Shown: positions 1-11,879, counted from the stretch's first letter. The stretch: 64,000 nt of DNA from Armillaria gallica (GCA_037576215.1 JBANDB010000014.1:620001-684000); one strand, 5' to 3'. Made by a program: numbers and translations. Notes: generated from the sequence alone by a model not told the origin.

Positions 1-216
1 ACAATGCTCCAGCATCATTTCCGCATACTCCACACGGAGGAGCTCATTCCTGCTGCATTGCTAATCGGAATACGAAGCAATGAAGACTTTGTGAGGATGA
101 TTGAGATGGACGATGAGTCTGTTGAGACACTCCTTATCAATACGAAGTCGGTGAAGCTGTCCTTACTGCATCGCTACTTGTTGCAGATAGCTTTTAAGAA
201 AACCGTAGTCCCGTAA
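1..216 (+). CDS. 3' end of an uncharacterised protein gene (copy 1)
   Basis: This is the last exon of a gene that begins before the window; the stop is TAA at 214-216. The 71 or so residues are clearly paralogous to the end of the gene finishing at 4675. Both share a histidine-phenylalanine start, an E-E-L-I-P-A-A block, an L-x-G-I-R-S-x-E-D-F block, an acidic M-D-D motif and an N/E-x-x-K-S-V-K-L stretch near the C-terminus. The ATG at position 4 is probably internal, because the matching methionine in copy 2 lies inside the protein. I do not recognise the family and assign no function. Confidence is high that it is coding, because the two copies agree in protein but differ in DNA. Confidence 0.75.
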   Translation, partial: TMLQHHFRILHTEELIPAALLIGIRSNEDFVRMIEMDDESVETLLINTKSVKLSLLHRYLLQIAFKKTVVP

Positions 217-536
217 TCGTTTTTCTCTTCGTCTCTTACATAAATACATGAATCTATTCAAACATTTCGTACAGTTGTGGTATCCGATGACATCATTATT
301 GAAGACTGTAGGCACATGTGGGTCCAGGCCCCTTCTTGCCACTGGCGCTAAGAGAACTGAAGGGAAGAGGAGGAAGAGGTAATCCAGTGACATGATAGCA
401 ATCTCTTTTTCACCGTTGCCTGAAACTGAAAGGTGGAACAAGTAGGCTAACCGTTTCGTTATTACAACAGTACATACGCACGACTTCCTAGTATAGGTAT
501 AGAAATGTATAATAAAGTTCCAAAAAGAAGCCCAGA
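217..536. other. Convergent 3' intergenic region
   Basis: About 320 bases lie between the stop of the plus-strand unknown gene and the stop of the minus-strand carrier gene. The stretch is AT-rich near 450-530, as expected for two facing 3' untranslated regions. I see no gene in it. Confidence 0.5.
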
Positions 537-1720
537 CTACTCTGCATAGGTATCGTCCTCATACACTGTGGGATTAATCCGCTCAATCACCGAGCTAACT
601 CTCTCATATACCGCAAACACGATCGCCTGACCAGGAGCCACGCGTAAAATACGCGGAGTTATACCCTTGTAGAACGATCTCACTCCCTCAGCTCTCCACA
701 TGTCCTCAGCGATACCGTAGATGCGACGGAACGCCGATTGACCAGGAACAGCGGTGCTTTTCTGCAGACCTGTTGTGCAATAGGATTAGCTCTTGCATGG
801 GAGAACAAAATGCGTCGACTTACGAGTTTTTATGGTGTCTATAGGTGCATTCGACATAGGACCGGCGGCGCCAGAAATGAGACCAATAATCATGTGCTGG
901 TAGGAAGGGAGCTCAGGAAGATCAGGTTGCCACTGCTGAACCGCCTTCTTCAACTCCTGGTACACGGTGAAGTTGGCTCCCTGGTTCGTCGCTTGTCGAA
1001 GAGCAGTAAGAGAAACACCGCGATATAATGCGGAAAAGCCTTCTTCTCGCACAATAGTATATACTGCATGAGCGGCATTTCGGTACCGCGGAGTCTCCAG
1101 AGGATCTGCCAAGGAGTGTTGTTGAGCCTGTAAGCGGATCTTCACTACCTCCATAGGCGTTACGACAGCGACAGCCTCCGTAGTTCCAGCGCCAAGACCA
1201 GCTATCGGAAGAAGTTCGTCAGAGACAGTACTCGGGAATACTAATCGGAGGATCGCATACCAAGGAAGATGTTCCCGAGGCTCGTCTTCCCCGTCTCCTT
1301 GTCCGCCAGCCAGCCTTTGTAAGCCTCGAAACTAGCGAACCGGATGGCCATTTTTGGGACGATGCCCGACAAAACAGCGCCCAGACCCTTGTACAGAGCC
1401 AAAGGGGTTTCCCGGCGTACGATGTACGTGCCAGTTGCGAAGAAACCTCTTGGTTTCGTCTGGCTCATTCATGAGCACGATGCACAGCTGGCACGCGACA
1501 ACGAGACTCACCCCTGGTGTACGCCCAGACTTGGACAGCTGCATCCGGACCTTTATGGTGTCCAAAGGTTGACATGTTAGCTGTAAAGGGAGTAGCCTAG
1601 TGAGCACGTCGCGTGATACAATGGAAAGATGGCCTGTACCGCTTCACAAGCACCTGCTATACCGCCTGCAGTGATGTGGGTTGCAAAGCCGACGGGCTTC
1701 TTGTTACCGTTTCGAGACAT
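537..1720 (-). CDS. SFC1: Mitochondrial succinate/fumarate carrier
   Basis: Member of the mitochondrial carrier family that exchanges cytosolic succinate for matrix fumarate across the inner membrane, linking the glyoxylate cycle to gluconeogenesis when cells grow on two-carbon compounds. The start ATG (1718-1720) opens a protein whose first exon ends in G-G-I-A-G-A-C-E-A. The three carrier signatures are visible in order: P-L-D-T-I-K-V-R-M, then a second repeat with V-V-K-I-R-L-Q-A-Q, then P-I-D-T-I-K-T-R. The block R-G-V-S-L-T-A-L-R-Q-A-T-N-Q-G-A-N-F-T matches yeast Sfc1/Acr1 closely and separates it from other carriers. It ends in E-D-D-T-Y-A-E before TAG. Several short introns are present. 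It lies between two copies of an unrelated gene family. Confidence 0.92.
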
Positions 1721-2557
1721 GATACTGGGAAAGGCGGGATGGTCGAGCTCGTCGTGGCTGGCGGTGAAGAGAAAGGCAAGGACGAAGGAAGGCGGTACTT
1801 AGGGGTGTATGGACGAGTTTCAACATGTGACTGGAGAGGCGACCTATATAGACAGGCATACTTTGGTTCCGTGCGGGCCTCCGAGTTGTTGTCGCTGTCC
1901 ATAATCAAGAGTGCGGGGTCCGGGGAAATCACAATCTTCCGGTTCACCCCGTTGCCGGATTGCCGGTGCCGACCTCCACTTTGTTTTTTGACGCGTTAGC
2001 TAGCCTACTCTACCCTTACGCCGCAGTAAAACGTTGGAATCTAGCTAACAAAGAGACCGCCTGACCGAGGTAAATACGCAGTGCATATTATTCGACAAAT
2101 CTCTTTCATGTCGCTACATTTTTGTTCCATAACATGCCGATATGCCGACGGAAATACCGTTCCAGAATAGTCAAGTCGACTTTCTCTGTTCTTTATCCAT
2201 TCCTGCAGTGCCAGAACAGAGTGGTTACTACTTCAAGATTGCCGTATCAAGGAATACGAAGTGCGCTTATATGCAAAAGTTAGAATGGTATCTTCTTTGT
2301 CAGTTTTCTCAATTTTCCCACCAGAGCTTCAATTGATTGAATTGTGTAGTCAAACGATGCTTCCATGTTCCAAGTATGTAGTAATCGAAGAACACATTCA
2401 TTCCACTAGCGCGCAGATCCTCTAAATTGCTTCGCAAGCATGTGATCACAGTGTTCAACTTTGAAATTAATACTTAGTCCTGATACTGTTTCTCTTGCCA
2501 AAGTGAGTGTTTCGCTTGCCAAGATCTCTGGATGCCTTCTCATTTATGACTGTAGGT
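1721..2557. other. Upstream region shared by SFC1 and unknown gene 2
   Basis: About 840 bases lie between divergently transcribed genes. Open frames of up to 128 codons occur but carry no recognisable motif and do not resemble fungal proteins I know. It probably holds both promoters and the 5' leaders. No clear TATA box was identified. Confidence 0.45.
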
Positions 2558-4675
2558 ATGGAGAAAACCAAAGATTTTTGTGGCCCTCCACGGGTGGGGA
2601 ATGTACAGAAGCTCACCGACTATCTTAAAAGCGTCGGCATGACCAGTTCTCAAGTCGACGGCATGAAGGTACTTTGCCGGATGCTTGCCTCATCAACCTA
2701 TCTCATGATGTTCAGAAATGCATCCAGGAAGCTCAGTTCTGGGGACTTTCCCTTGACAAACTCCAGGAAGACCAGCCGAAACATCTGTGGGATTCATTAA
2801 TCGCCAAGGTAAGTATGCTGATGCTACAGAACACTCTGGGACTTTCTCTGATACACACGCACATTAGCTTCTTGATAAGTATGAAATTTTAAACACATTT
2901 CATGACTTTTGGCCTGTGCAGGTATACTGGGATGCATATTCCACCAGGTCTCTCAAAAACCACAACTACAGGAAGAGTCTCAACAACACGACGACGTGGT
3001 AATAGGCCTTCACACCCCAGTAGCGGCTCGTCTTCAAGTCGCGAAACGAAACAGTTGAGGGCTGCTTCTCTGGATGGAGCCCGAACGACGAAATACATCG
3101 GTCAACCGCCCCCAGGATACCGTAAGGCTGGCGGAGAAGCTTCTTCTCGCAGAGCATTACAAGATGTTCACAATGTCAGCTCTCATCTGCATCTTCCTGC
3201 AAGGTCTAATACATATATCCGCTAGATTTTGTCAAGTCGGTCGCCCTCAGTACAAGTGCTTGAACCCATCGTTGGCGGCTCATCGCCCTCCAGTCCCATA
3301 GATCTCCGTACTCCGAGCCCTTACATTCAAAGATCTGCACCATTTTCTGCCCCGCCCGCTTTTGGTCTCTATGGCAGTCTACCCCGTCCACACCTGGTCT
3401 CACTAGAACTCAAAATAGTGCATATACAACTGCGAGTCCTTCACCATCGAGCGTTGGCATTCGGTCTTCTAACTCTCCACCACGCACACCTCCGTTCTCC
3501 AATGTGAGCACGCCGCGAGGATACAATACTCCAGAGCCTGCGACGCTCACTCAGCGAATCTGGCCCGAAGCCTGCCTCTCATGCGGAGCCCTACCCAAAC
3601 TCGACAGAGCCGACACCTCCGAACTCCCCGTGTTCCTCAACCTGGACCGGAACGATGACCTGATCAGTATCCTCAGCGCGAACGGTATCTTCACAAACCA
3701 CCATCTCCACTTGGTGATGCAGATGACTCCAGAGCAACGGACTGATTTCTTCAACACCACATCTATCAGCGCGTTCCGGGCGCTGGGCTTGAGGGAAGAT
3801 ATCGAGAAGTATGCTGAACGACTGGGATTCAGGAGGAAGAAGTATAAGTTCTCCTTTCCGCTGCCTGGGCAGATCATCCCTCGGCCAAACGAGGATGTCC
3901 TAGAGGAGCTTTCTAAACCTCTAGCAAAACATGATAAATTCGGAGAGGCGATGAACATGTCTATGGACGTGTATTGGGATGTAACGGTGCGCTATTTCTT
4001 CCGTCCAACAAACCAATACTGACTATTCGTACCAAGGATGTGCTCTTGACCAAATTCAAAAGCATCGTAGAACCTTTTCCTGAGACAATGTTCCTAGACG
4101 AGATCAAGACGCAATACGCTCACAAATGGGATGAATTCCAGCGAGTAGTGTGTCCCATTTATCTGTTTCAGGATTCACAACATTAACACTGCCTTCGTAG
4201 GTTTGTACTGAAAGACCTGTGTTATTAAATTACGAAGATTACTGGCCAATCGAGGTCTACATTCGACGTCACCTCGCACAGACTCCCACACCTCAGCAGG
4301 TATACCATTTCCAATATTTGTCCGATTCCTTGGTTTTAATTCACTGGCATACAGAGACAACCATCTTGGTCACCATCATTATTCCAGACGAAGATGGCTA
4401 AGGTTTTCCACTGCCCGGTGCACATGGTACCCGCTTTGGATAGCTATCCCATGTCGATCATGCTTCGCGTGCATTTCAAGACATTGGGCATCGAAGAACT
4501 CATCCCAGCGGCCGTTCTTCTTGGGATCAGGAGCGACGAGGACTTTTTGAAAATGGTGAAGATGGACGATCTGCAAGTTCAAATGATTATTGAACACGAG
4601 AAGTCGGTCAAGTTGACGCCTTTGCACAAGTTTCTTTTGAAACTCGCTTTCAGGAAACCTGACGCGAGAAACTAG
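2558..4675 (+). CDS. Uncharacterised protein (copy 2 of the family at the window start)
   Basis: Multi-exon gene of unknown function. The N-terminal exon (from about 2558) is followed by an exon ending at a GTAAGT donor near 2812. A serine/proline-rich stretch spans roughly 2950-3500. A well-folded-looking block from about 3570 contains a conserved C-x-x-C-G pair and repeated F-L-N-L-D / D-L-I-S-I-L elements. The C-terminal block (4394-4675) is paralogous to the gene end at 1-216. The reading frame changes between about 2640 and 2680 and again between 2990 and 3500 without an obvious intron for each change, so this copy may be damaged or the sequence may contain errors. The start codon is a guess; an in-frame ATG also lies at 2546. 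No domain is recognised with certainty. Confidence 0.6.
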
Positions 4676-4789
4676 GCAAATATTTTGTTATCTTGTTGGC
4701 TAAGTGAATTACGACGGGTATTCATTGCTACGAGGGGAATTAAATAATACAAACGATGTATATGTATGCTAGTCCATTCGTCGCCGTAA

Positions 4790-5695
4790 TCAAAAAATGA
4801 CATCGCTGTCTTTGCTGCTCAGCAAATCAGTAGATTCCTGACCCTCTTCTGGGTTTATTGGAGGCTCTTCAAACTCAAATGGCTGCTCCGGAGGTGCGTT
4901 CTTTTGCTTTTTCTTCCCTTGCACTTTCTTCAGCCTGGAATGGTGTAAGATATAGCGGCAGCGTGAATAGGTTGATTACGCGCCTAAAGAATTCTTCACG
5001 GTCCATCTCGTCCAGCTCACTCAAAATGTACTTGATGGTATTTTCCAGTCGGGGAATGACAATGTGCTCGATGGCATTGACCCGTCGATTCGTCGCTCGA
5101 ATGACTTCATCAAGGATGGTGAACGCCGTCTGCAGCGACGCCAGCTCGACGAGGGTTTCAATCGCCTTAGCATACACCTCCTTTGCACGCAAGACTTGCT
5201 GACCGCCCCGTCCTAACCCAGTGAGGTTGAAATCTACACGGCACCGATCATCATCAATCCTATATGGGATCAGCTTGGAGCAGACGCACCAGAACCGGCA
5301 ACACGGTCGACCTCAAATGCGGGAAGGACAACACCAGACACATTCTCCTGCTTTGCTTTCACTCTGAACGTTGCCGACTTTGCTTGTTCCTGCACGAGAT
5401 ATGATATGTCTCCTGTCGCATAGGTAACCTCTGCCATCGAGAACGATGCCAGCTGCATTACCCTGCCCATCTTTCGCTTTGCCTGAAGTCGGATTGAGTA
5501 TCCATCTTACGCACGGAGTCGGATACGACAGACCTCGTCCACCTTTCTGAGGATAGCTCTGAACCTCGTCGTGAGAGCGTCTCGTTTCTTGGCAAGGAGA
5601 GAGTGACCTGTCTGTGCACCCTTGAGTCGTAGCTTTGTATTCGTGAGTGCCATTCGCGTTGCGAAGATATTTTCACGAGCGCCTGTGCCGGACAT
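4790..5695 (-). CDS. VMA8: V-type proton ATPase subunit D
   Basis: Central-stalk subunit of the peripheral V1 sector. It couples ATP hydrolysis to rotation of the membrane ring and so acidifies vacuoles and endosomes. The start (5693-5695) gives [11 protein letters not shown], close to yeast Vma8. Next come the conserved P-T-R-M-like element (A-T-R-M-A-L), K-M-G-R-V-M-Q, and A-E-V-T-Y-A-T-G-D. The exon pair around 5200 reads [11 protein letters not shown]. The long coiled-coil helix carries [13 protein letters not shown] and N-R-R-V-N-A-I-E-H, both family hallmarks. The C-terminus is a short acidic tail ending before TGA at 4790-4792. Family length is about 250 residues, which fits. It is transcribed away from OTU1, with 234 bases between the start codons. 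Confidence 0.95.
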
Positions 5696-5929
5696 GGTGA
5701 AATTGAAGGAGAGGCGTGAAGTGATGACGCAGAGATTGAAACGAAACCCCAAATAGGCAATTGGCTGCTAATTACCGTGAGTAATTCCTATAAAAACTGT
5801 AAAATTGAGCACAATTTCAAGGCATTTTTGGTTATAAGAAGAAATTGGATCCAGATAACGGCTGGAAATGACGTACGTATTGACCATGAATGTCGTGCGG
5901 CAGTCTTCGTTCTTTATCCTTTCACCATC

Positions 5930-7249
5930 ATGGCTCCCGTTCGACTCCGTCATCCAAAGGGCACATCCACCATATCCGTCCCTTTTGACGACGAATCCTA
6001 CACTGTTCAGGATCTACAGCAAGAAATACGAAAGCTCACCGACATCCTTCCGTCCCGTCAAATATGTATGTCGGCCCTCTTCAAGTTCTACGGTGTTTAG
6101 ATCTCTGTTCAAGTGAAGCACGGGTATCCGCCACAGAATCTAACGTTGATTGGAGAACTACCAGTTTCTAGTCTGGGGCTTACTCCCGGCGATCAGCTCA
6201 TCGTCAATGAAGAACCGGGACATGCATCCGATCCATCGCGATCATCCCCACCAGCGAATCCTGCGCTTCGGCCAGCACCAGCTGCTAGAACTTCATCTAT
6301 ACCTGCCATATCTGCGTCCCTGCCAGCTGCTGTAAACACTTCAGAACACGTACCGACCGAGGGAGGTTATCTAATACATCGCGTAAGTAACACTCTGACA
6401 TACAAAATTAAAAAGTCGACGCCTCCGATCTTAGGTCGTTCCCGATGATAACTCCTGTCTCTTTTCTTCAGTTGCTCTTATATTTGAACAGGACATTGCT
6501 AAAGCTCCCAAAATGCGGCAAAGTGTGTGCAGTGATTGAATTATCATTCACATGGCATCTGATATTGGCCCGCAGTCGTTGCCGAGGGTATTCGAGCAGA
6601 CGAGCAGACGTACAATGAAGCCATCCTAGGGTGTGTGATTTTTTTGATCGCCTTCGCTCTGTTATCTTACATCGCGAGTCTAGGAGGCCTCCTTCTGACT
6701 ATATATCCACGATTCTCAAACCCGCAACATGGGGAGGTGCCATTGAGTTAGGCATCCTTGCAGCTCATTATAAAACCGAAATATGTTCTATCGATGTGGA
6801 GACTGGCCGGGTCGATCACTTTCCTGCTGGCCCTCATGGCAGCGGAATGAGGTGCATACTCATTTACTCAGGAATCCACTACGATGCGGCTACCTTGGCC
6901 CCTGTGTTGGAAGCACCTAACGAATGGCATCAGACCGTATTTCCCGTGGTAATTTTTTTCTCTGAATTCCGTTTACAGATCGCTAAAATACTGGTAATAT
7001 AAAGTCAAGTGCAGATGATTCTGACAGTATATTGGTTGCGGCCAAAAAACTGACAGATTCTTTACGGGCGAAAAAGGCCTTTACCAATACGTCGACATTT
7101 GACCTGAAGTGCGAAGTACGTTGATATAACCTTCTACAAAGTTGCAAGTACTAAAGATGCAACAGCAATGTGGCCAAGGTTTAAAGGGAGAGAAAGGTGC
7201 CCGTGTTCATGCAGAAGAGACAGGACATGTACGGTTCGGAGAATACTAA
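5930..7249 (+). CDS. OTU1: Ubiquitin thioesterase OTU1 (YOD1 family)
   Basis: OTU-family deubiquitinase that works with Cdc48/p97 to trim ubiquitin chains, notably in ER-associated degradation. Translation starts at 5930 with an N-terminal UBX-like domain, followed by a proline/serine/alanine linker. The catalytic exon begins after an intron ending near 6434 and reads V-V-P-D-D-N-S-C-L-F, the active-site cysteine motif with its aspartate. The OTU core continues with W-G-G-A-I-E-L and ends with I-H-Y-D, which supplies the catalytic histidine. A last exon, after an intron ending near 7169, encodes a C2H2-type zinc finger (C-x-x-C-G...H-A-x-x-T-G-H) and finishes with G-E-Y before TAA. All OTU1 domains are therefore present. 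Its 3' end faces that of the AP endonuclease gene. Confidence 0.95.
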
Positions 7250-7475
7250 ACAACGACCCGCAGGGACCATGTTTAGCCTATCACTGAGCCTTGAAGCCAA
7301 ATATTTAATTTTTGGTGAACGTTCTGGAAGCTTGAATGCCTCCATGGCAAGAATCTTCTTCCAGAATAAACATCTTTGCGTTAGCGAGAGTAGGATCCAT
7401 GAATTGTAGCAGAATATATGAATATACAAAAAAGGGAGAAGGTATTGTACAGAAAACAGGGTGCAAATGGCAAAT

Positions 7476-8787
7476 TTAGAGGTCTCCGTCTATTTCCAAG
7501 GTTAGAGGACAGTGGTCTGATGCTCCGTATATCTCGCTTCGGATTTCGCACTGAGTTGGTGAGTCAGTACACAAGCGTCACAGATAGGATGGTGGAATAT
7601 CTACCATTTGGACGCGATCGACCATACGTTCGCTCAAGACGACTAGAAAGATTTCTGTAAGCAAGTTGTGCAAAGAAGGTAAGTGAAATCGTACACATAT
7701 CCAATCGCCAACCGATTCCTTTAGCTCTACAATTGAACCGATAGGAGAAATAGGTATAGTGCTTATCTTCGGGATGCAGCTTCCTCCAGACATCAACAAA
7801 TTTATGTTCTGCGTCTGGCGAATCTTCCGGAGGCGAAAGGATCTCCTTGTACGTTGTTGTTTCAGCCTCAGTATACCCTGCAGTTTTGTTCCAGTTCCTT
7901 TTCGCATTGCAAAGATCTGCTGGATGGTTAAGAAGAGCGAGCTGGAGAATGAGTAGATCACGAGCCTATTTCCGTCGGGGCGACATTGAGGTCCCCCGTC
8001 CACATGACAGGTTTTTTCTTGTCGAGGTCCCGAATGTATCGCGTGAAATGGACGTTCCATTCGTTTTTAACATCAAGCGTCTAAAAGGTTTGCTTTTCTG
8101 TAAAGTTAATGCTGAGAAATGTGAACATGCCTTGAGTTCGGTGCCAGCATTGGGAACATAGGTCGCGACGAGGTAACAGCTCTCGAATTCAAGGGTGATG
8201 ATGCGTCCTTTGACGATATCCGGGTCGGGATGTCCTGGGAGGGTTTTATCAACGGACAGTGCCTTGTACTTTGAGAGAACGGCTGTCCCAGCTGTAGCAT
8301 GGGTATTTCAGCACCGACTTTCAAAAGCTGAGCAGCATACGTACAGTACGTCTTTTTCGAAGAGATCGACCAGTAGGAATGAGGAAACCGGGCTTTCAGT
8401 GCGGGGTCGACTGACTCGTCATTGACCTAGACAGAAATGAGAACGAAAAGGGCAAGCAAATGCTGCCGCATACCTTGGTTTCAGTCAACACAAGGACGTC
8501 AGGGTCCTCAGCCTCGACGTAGAATTTAAAGCCCTTCAAGAATGAGACTAGGCCAATCCGACGAATGGCTGACGCACTTTCTTTTGGCTCGCCGCCAGTC
8601 CACAAACATTCCACGCTGCGATCCTTAGCCCTTTTCGCGGCGGGAACGAGATATTCACAGGCAGGACCTTGTTGGTAGGCTGTGCACCTTCGACGGAGGA
8701 TTCAACCTTGGGTTTTTTAGTGCTCGTCGCGTCGTCGTCGCTATCCGCGGCCTTGCGTTTGGACGTGCCAGCGCGTTTCGGTGGCAT
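7476..8787 (-). CDS. APE1: Class II AP endonuclease (exonuclease III / APE1 type)
   Basis: Base-excision-repair enzyme that cuts the DNA backbone 5' to abasic sites, acting in the nucleus. The start (8785-8787) opens a lysine-rich tail resembling a nuclear localisation region. The catalytic fold begins at L-R-I-A-A-W-N-V-C-G-L, where asparagine binds metal. L-T-E-T-K-V supplies the metal-binding glutamate. W-T-G-D-L-N-V-A-P-T-E-I carries the catalytic Asp/Asn pair. Downstream are N-W-N-K-T-A-G-Y and G-W-R-L-D, and the last exon has S-D-H-C-P with the catalytic Asp-His pair, ending at TAA 7476-7478. All key residues are intact. It is closer to human APEX1 than to the longer Apn2 type, since no C-terminal GRF zinc finger is present. 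Confidence 0.93.
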
Positions 8788-9345
8788 TGATGAAAGAGAG
8801 CGTGGAAGTAGACGGACAAGAGACAGTGGAGGCCGTCTTGATATAAAGATACTCTGAAGGTATACTGTGGAAAGACGCGTATATTGCAAATGGTACATGT
8901 AGGAAAGGTCTGACGCTCACGGCACCACTGAACAGGCTAGCAAGCTCTTATACCCAACCGGCCTTCGTCTACGCTATACCTAATCGCCTCGGTCTGCGTG
9001 TAAAAGTCGCAGAACGGGCACTGTCTAAAAGGTTGCGGTGAAGAAGTGAAAAGTCGGAAAAAAGATTTTTATAGTAATATTTACACTTGTTTGGTAGTGT
9101 CTTGCATAGGGGCTTTGGTTTGGCCCCGCTAATAACCCACTGATATTCAGAAGTGAAGAAGCTGTCCACCTGAGGCCCTGAGGCATGAGGGTACTCTAGG
9201 AGGCAAGCAAAAACTGTGCCTTCTAAATGGAACCATAGCAATGAAGCCCTTCTTGACTTCGCGAGAGCATAAACTTTCGACAAGCGCAATGCTGCTCATG
9301 GGCTGCTGGTTGGTAGTGACAATTCACTGTCGCAGGACGTCAAGG
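8788..9345. other. Region upstream of the AP endonuclease and downstream of POP4
   Basis: About 560 bases between two minus-strand genes, expected to hold the AP endonuclease promoter and the POP4 3' untranslated region. An open frame of 106 codons on the minus strand (8969-9289) has no recognisable features. A hairpin-like, GC-rich stretch near 8950-9010 was inspected as a possible tRNA, but it lacks a convincing T-loop. Confidence 0.4.
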
Positions 9346-10384
9346 TTAAAGCTCTATGGTCTCCTTGTGCTTGAATTTGCGACCCGCACGATCAGCAGAG
9401 CGGAATCTGAATTGATTCCCGTAGAGTTCGAACTCGATGTGTGGGCGATCCAATACCGTGTCTTTCGACTCCTCTGCCGAAGGAATAAGGAGGGGCACTG
9501 AGGAGTCGTAATTCGATGGAAGTGTAGAGAATAGAGGAACTGCAAAGACAAAAACTGCATTTGCTTTCGGTATGACTGAAACATAATCAGAACAGGGCAG
9601 AGCCAGACGACACTAATAGCAACGCACGTTTTACTCTATCTTCTTTGGTGATAACTTTGAAGGCATTTTCGGATTCGTGGATTACAATGCCCGATAAATC
9701 AAGGAGACACGGATTCTTGCTACGTCGTACTTTGAAGAGCCATGAGCCTACTATACCGTCACAGAGACAGGTGAACGCACCTGATATAAGAGACCCATTC
9801 AAATCCGCCTTTAGAAGTTTGGCATGCATAGACCCGGCGGATGGCATGTCCTTCGTTGTTGGAATACCAGTAGATGTGGATATTTGGTTGAGCCCAAGAA
9901 GTTCTGACATATATCCCATCCAGAGATGATGTAAAGGCAAGAAAATGTTGAATCTGGTGGGGATAAGAGGCGAGAAATAGTCTGACAATACACTTACTTG
10001 GCCTGGTGCTCATCTAGTTTCCACAGGGCTTTTTCTCTTGCCTCCCGTTTTCCTACTAGGCCAAGGCGTTTTCGTTCCTTGTGAGCCTTTTGCTTTGCCT
10101 TTCGCTCGAGACGTTCTTTCTTTTCCCTGCTTTCCTTGACTGGATTTTCAAGTACAACCTTACGTCCGTGTACTCTGGTAGCGTATATGTCTGTTGGATC
10201 TGAAGATTGCGATACACTGGAAGTGACAAAGGTAGGCGTGAAAGGGGATGTGCTTGAAAGCCTGAGCCGATTGTTCTAACCAGATCTCAGTACAAAGTTC
10301 TTCAAAACAAGAAATTACAATCACCTTTGTGGAAGAAGCAAGATCTTTGTAGAGATCAATGCTACGTCTTGATGATTCTGCCAT
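9346..10384 (-). CDS. POP4: Ribonuclease P/MRP protein subunit POP4 (Rpp29)
   Basis: RNA-binding subunit shared by RNase P (tRNA 5' maturation) and RNase MRP (rRNA processing) in the nucleus/nucleolus. The first exon (M-A-E-S-S-R-R-S..., start 10382-10384) joins an exon with a long lysine/arginine helix containing G-R-K-V-V-L-E-N-P and ending L-W-K-L-D-E-H-Q-A-K. The next exon carries F-L-P-L-H-H-L-W-M-G-Y-M, a Rpp29 hallmark. The Sm-like barrel follows with L-K-A-D-L-N-G and H-E-S-E-N-A-F-K-V-I-T-K-E-D-R-V-K. The last exon contains V-I-P/L-I-P-K-type and F-E-L-Y-G-N-Q-F-R-F-R-S-x-D-R-A-type elements, and the protein ends in K-E-T-I-E-L. It is transcribed divergently from the DUF7918-type gene, with 211 bases between the start codons. 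Confidence 0.92.
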
Positions 10385-10595
10385 AATGAACGAGGCGAAA
10401 CAAAAGACAATTTGAAATTTGAAATCAAGACATTGCACTTGTCCCAAAAGAAGCTATCCAGCGTCACGTGTCGACATGCATCGCGATCGAAAAAAGTTGG
10501 AATTTTCTCCCGACCACACCCATTCTTTCATCCTCTTCCCCGTTCGTGGCCACCTTACCCTCTTTCTCTTCATATTTTATGACTTTCTTCCTGTG

Positions 10596-11879
10596 ATGCT
10601 CACTCATCGCGGTTTCTCAGCGTGGATCGTGGCTAACGGCAAGCCGCTTCCAGAATACTTGGTGGCGGTCGACGCGACTAATCATCGCGTGTCGTGTTGG
10701 ATTCCAAGTGAAGATGGTCAGGGGAGTGTTCAGTATGTTTTTGGTGTTAAAGCTTCTTACCTTCTGCTATAGGCCTTTGCAGTGTACTGGCAAGACCATG
10801 GCGGCAAGATAGATACATGCTCCTTTATAACTTTGGACGGAATTACCGTACCCGGGAGATTCCTGTTAGGCAATGGGATTGCTTATAGATCTGGAGTCAG
10901 AACATCCAAGACAACAGAGAGGCCGTTCATTTTCCAACAAATAACTAAGGCGGAAGCAGGTGCGTACTGATTTGCGTCCTCGACCTTGATCCGTTATTTA
11001 CAAGTCACTGTAGGCGGGTCTTCTTCCGAAGCCTCCTCAAGAGATGCTGGAATGGTTACTTTGCGCATCAAGAAAGTAAATCGCGTCTCCACTCGACCGC
11101 CGGATCCCCACCTAGCACTTTCAACCTCAAAACAGAGTATGTTACGGCCTGGCGACCACCGTGTTGGGTACGTGCTCCGCATTTTCGTTTCCTTCGTTCC
11201 TCAGATGAAGCTGTGTAGGTTCGGTGACGAGGTTCCGTCCTTCGAGCAGGTTGGTTACACCTGGATGGTCCGACCATTTGAGCCAGGTTCGACTGCCAAA
11301 ACACCGAGTACCTTTGTGACCTTTGTATTCCGATATAGGTCGCGAGGTAATATCCCATTTTGTGAGTCGTGCCGGCGGATGCTGAATCGTCACGACAGAA
11401 TTCTTGCGTACTCAAGGAATCATTCCCGAGAACGAATCGTCCCCCGTTTCGACTCCAAGTCCCCAAGCTAGCTCCAGCGCGCATCCCAACCGTCGAATTG
11501 CCAGTGCCCCAGTTACAAGTCAAGGATATGCCACTTCTCCGCCCCCATTCATCACTCCTGCACCTTCGCCCACGATATCGTCTGGACCGGTTAGCCCAGC
11601 TTCGTCAGTTACATCTATGGGGCGGCCGCCCTCGAGTAGATCATCTTCAAAGTCAAGTTTGTATAGTGTAGGTTGGCACCTGTTACATTGCGATGCCTCC
11701 GCTGATGACCTCTACAGAGCGGCCATCGTATGCCGACTGCAGATACACGTAGAGCAGTCAGTATGAGACCAACCCGGACCGGATCCCCTGGTCAAGTAAA
11801 GACTGAAACCGGAAAGACGCCGCTTCAGCCTCAAACCAAAGGAATCAGCAACAATCGACCCGACGTCAATAATGACTAG
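10596..11879 (+). CDS. DUF7918-type basidiomycete protein
   Basis: Protein of unknown function from a family that is, from memory, numerous in Agaricomycetes and annotated as DUF7918. The start at 10596 gives M-L-T-H-R-G-F-S-A-W-I, followed by G-K-P-L-P-E-Y. The next exons contain V-Y-W-x-D-H-G-G-K-I-D-T, P-G-R-F-L-L-G-N-G, S-G-V-R-T-S-K-T-T-E-R-P-F-x-F and an R-I-K-K-V basic strand, so the globular domain seems complete. A second half includes F-G-D-E-V-P and W-M-V-R-P-F-E-P. A long Ser/Pro/Thr-rich C-terminal tail (about 11400-11879), probably disordered, ends in R-P-D-V-N-N-D before TAG. The domain number is recalled rather than searched. No catalytic motif is visible. Confidence 0.8.

Noticed and set aside
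1613..1999. 128-codon plus-strand frame opposite the SFC1 start
   Set aside because: It overlaps the certain first exon of SFC1 on the other strand and has no recognisable features.
8940..9020. GC-rich folded stretch considered as a tRNA
   Set aside because: No T-loop consensus or acceptor pairing could be found on either strand.
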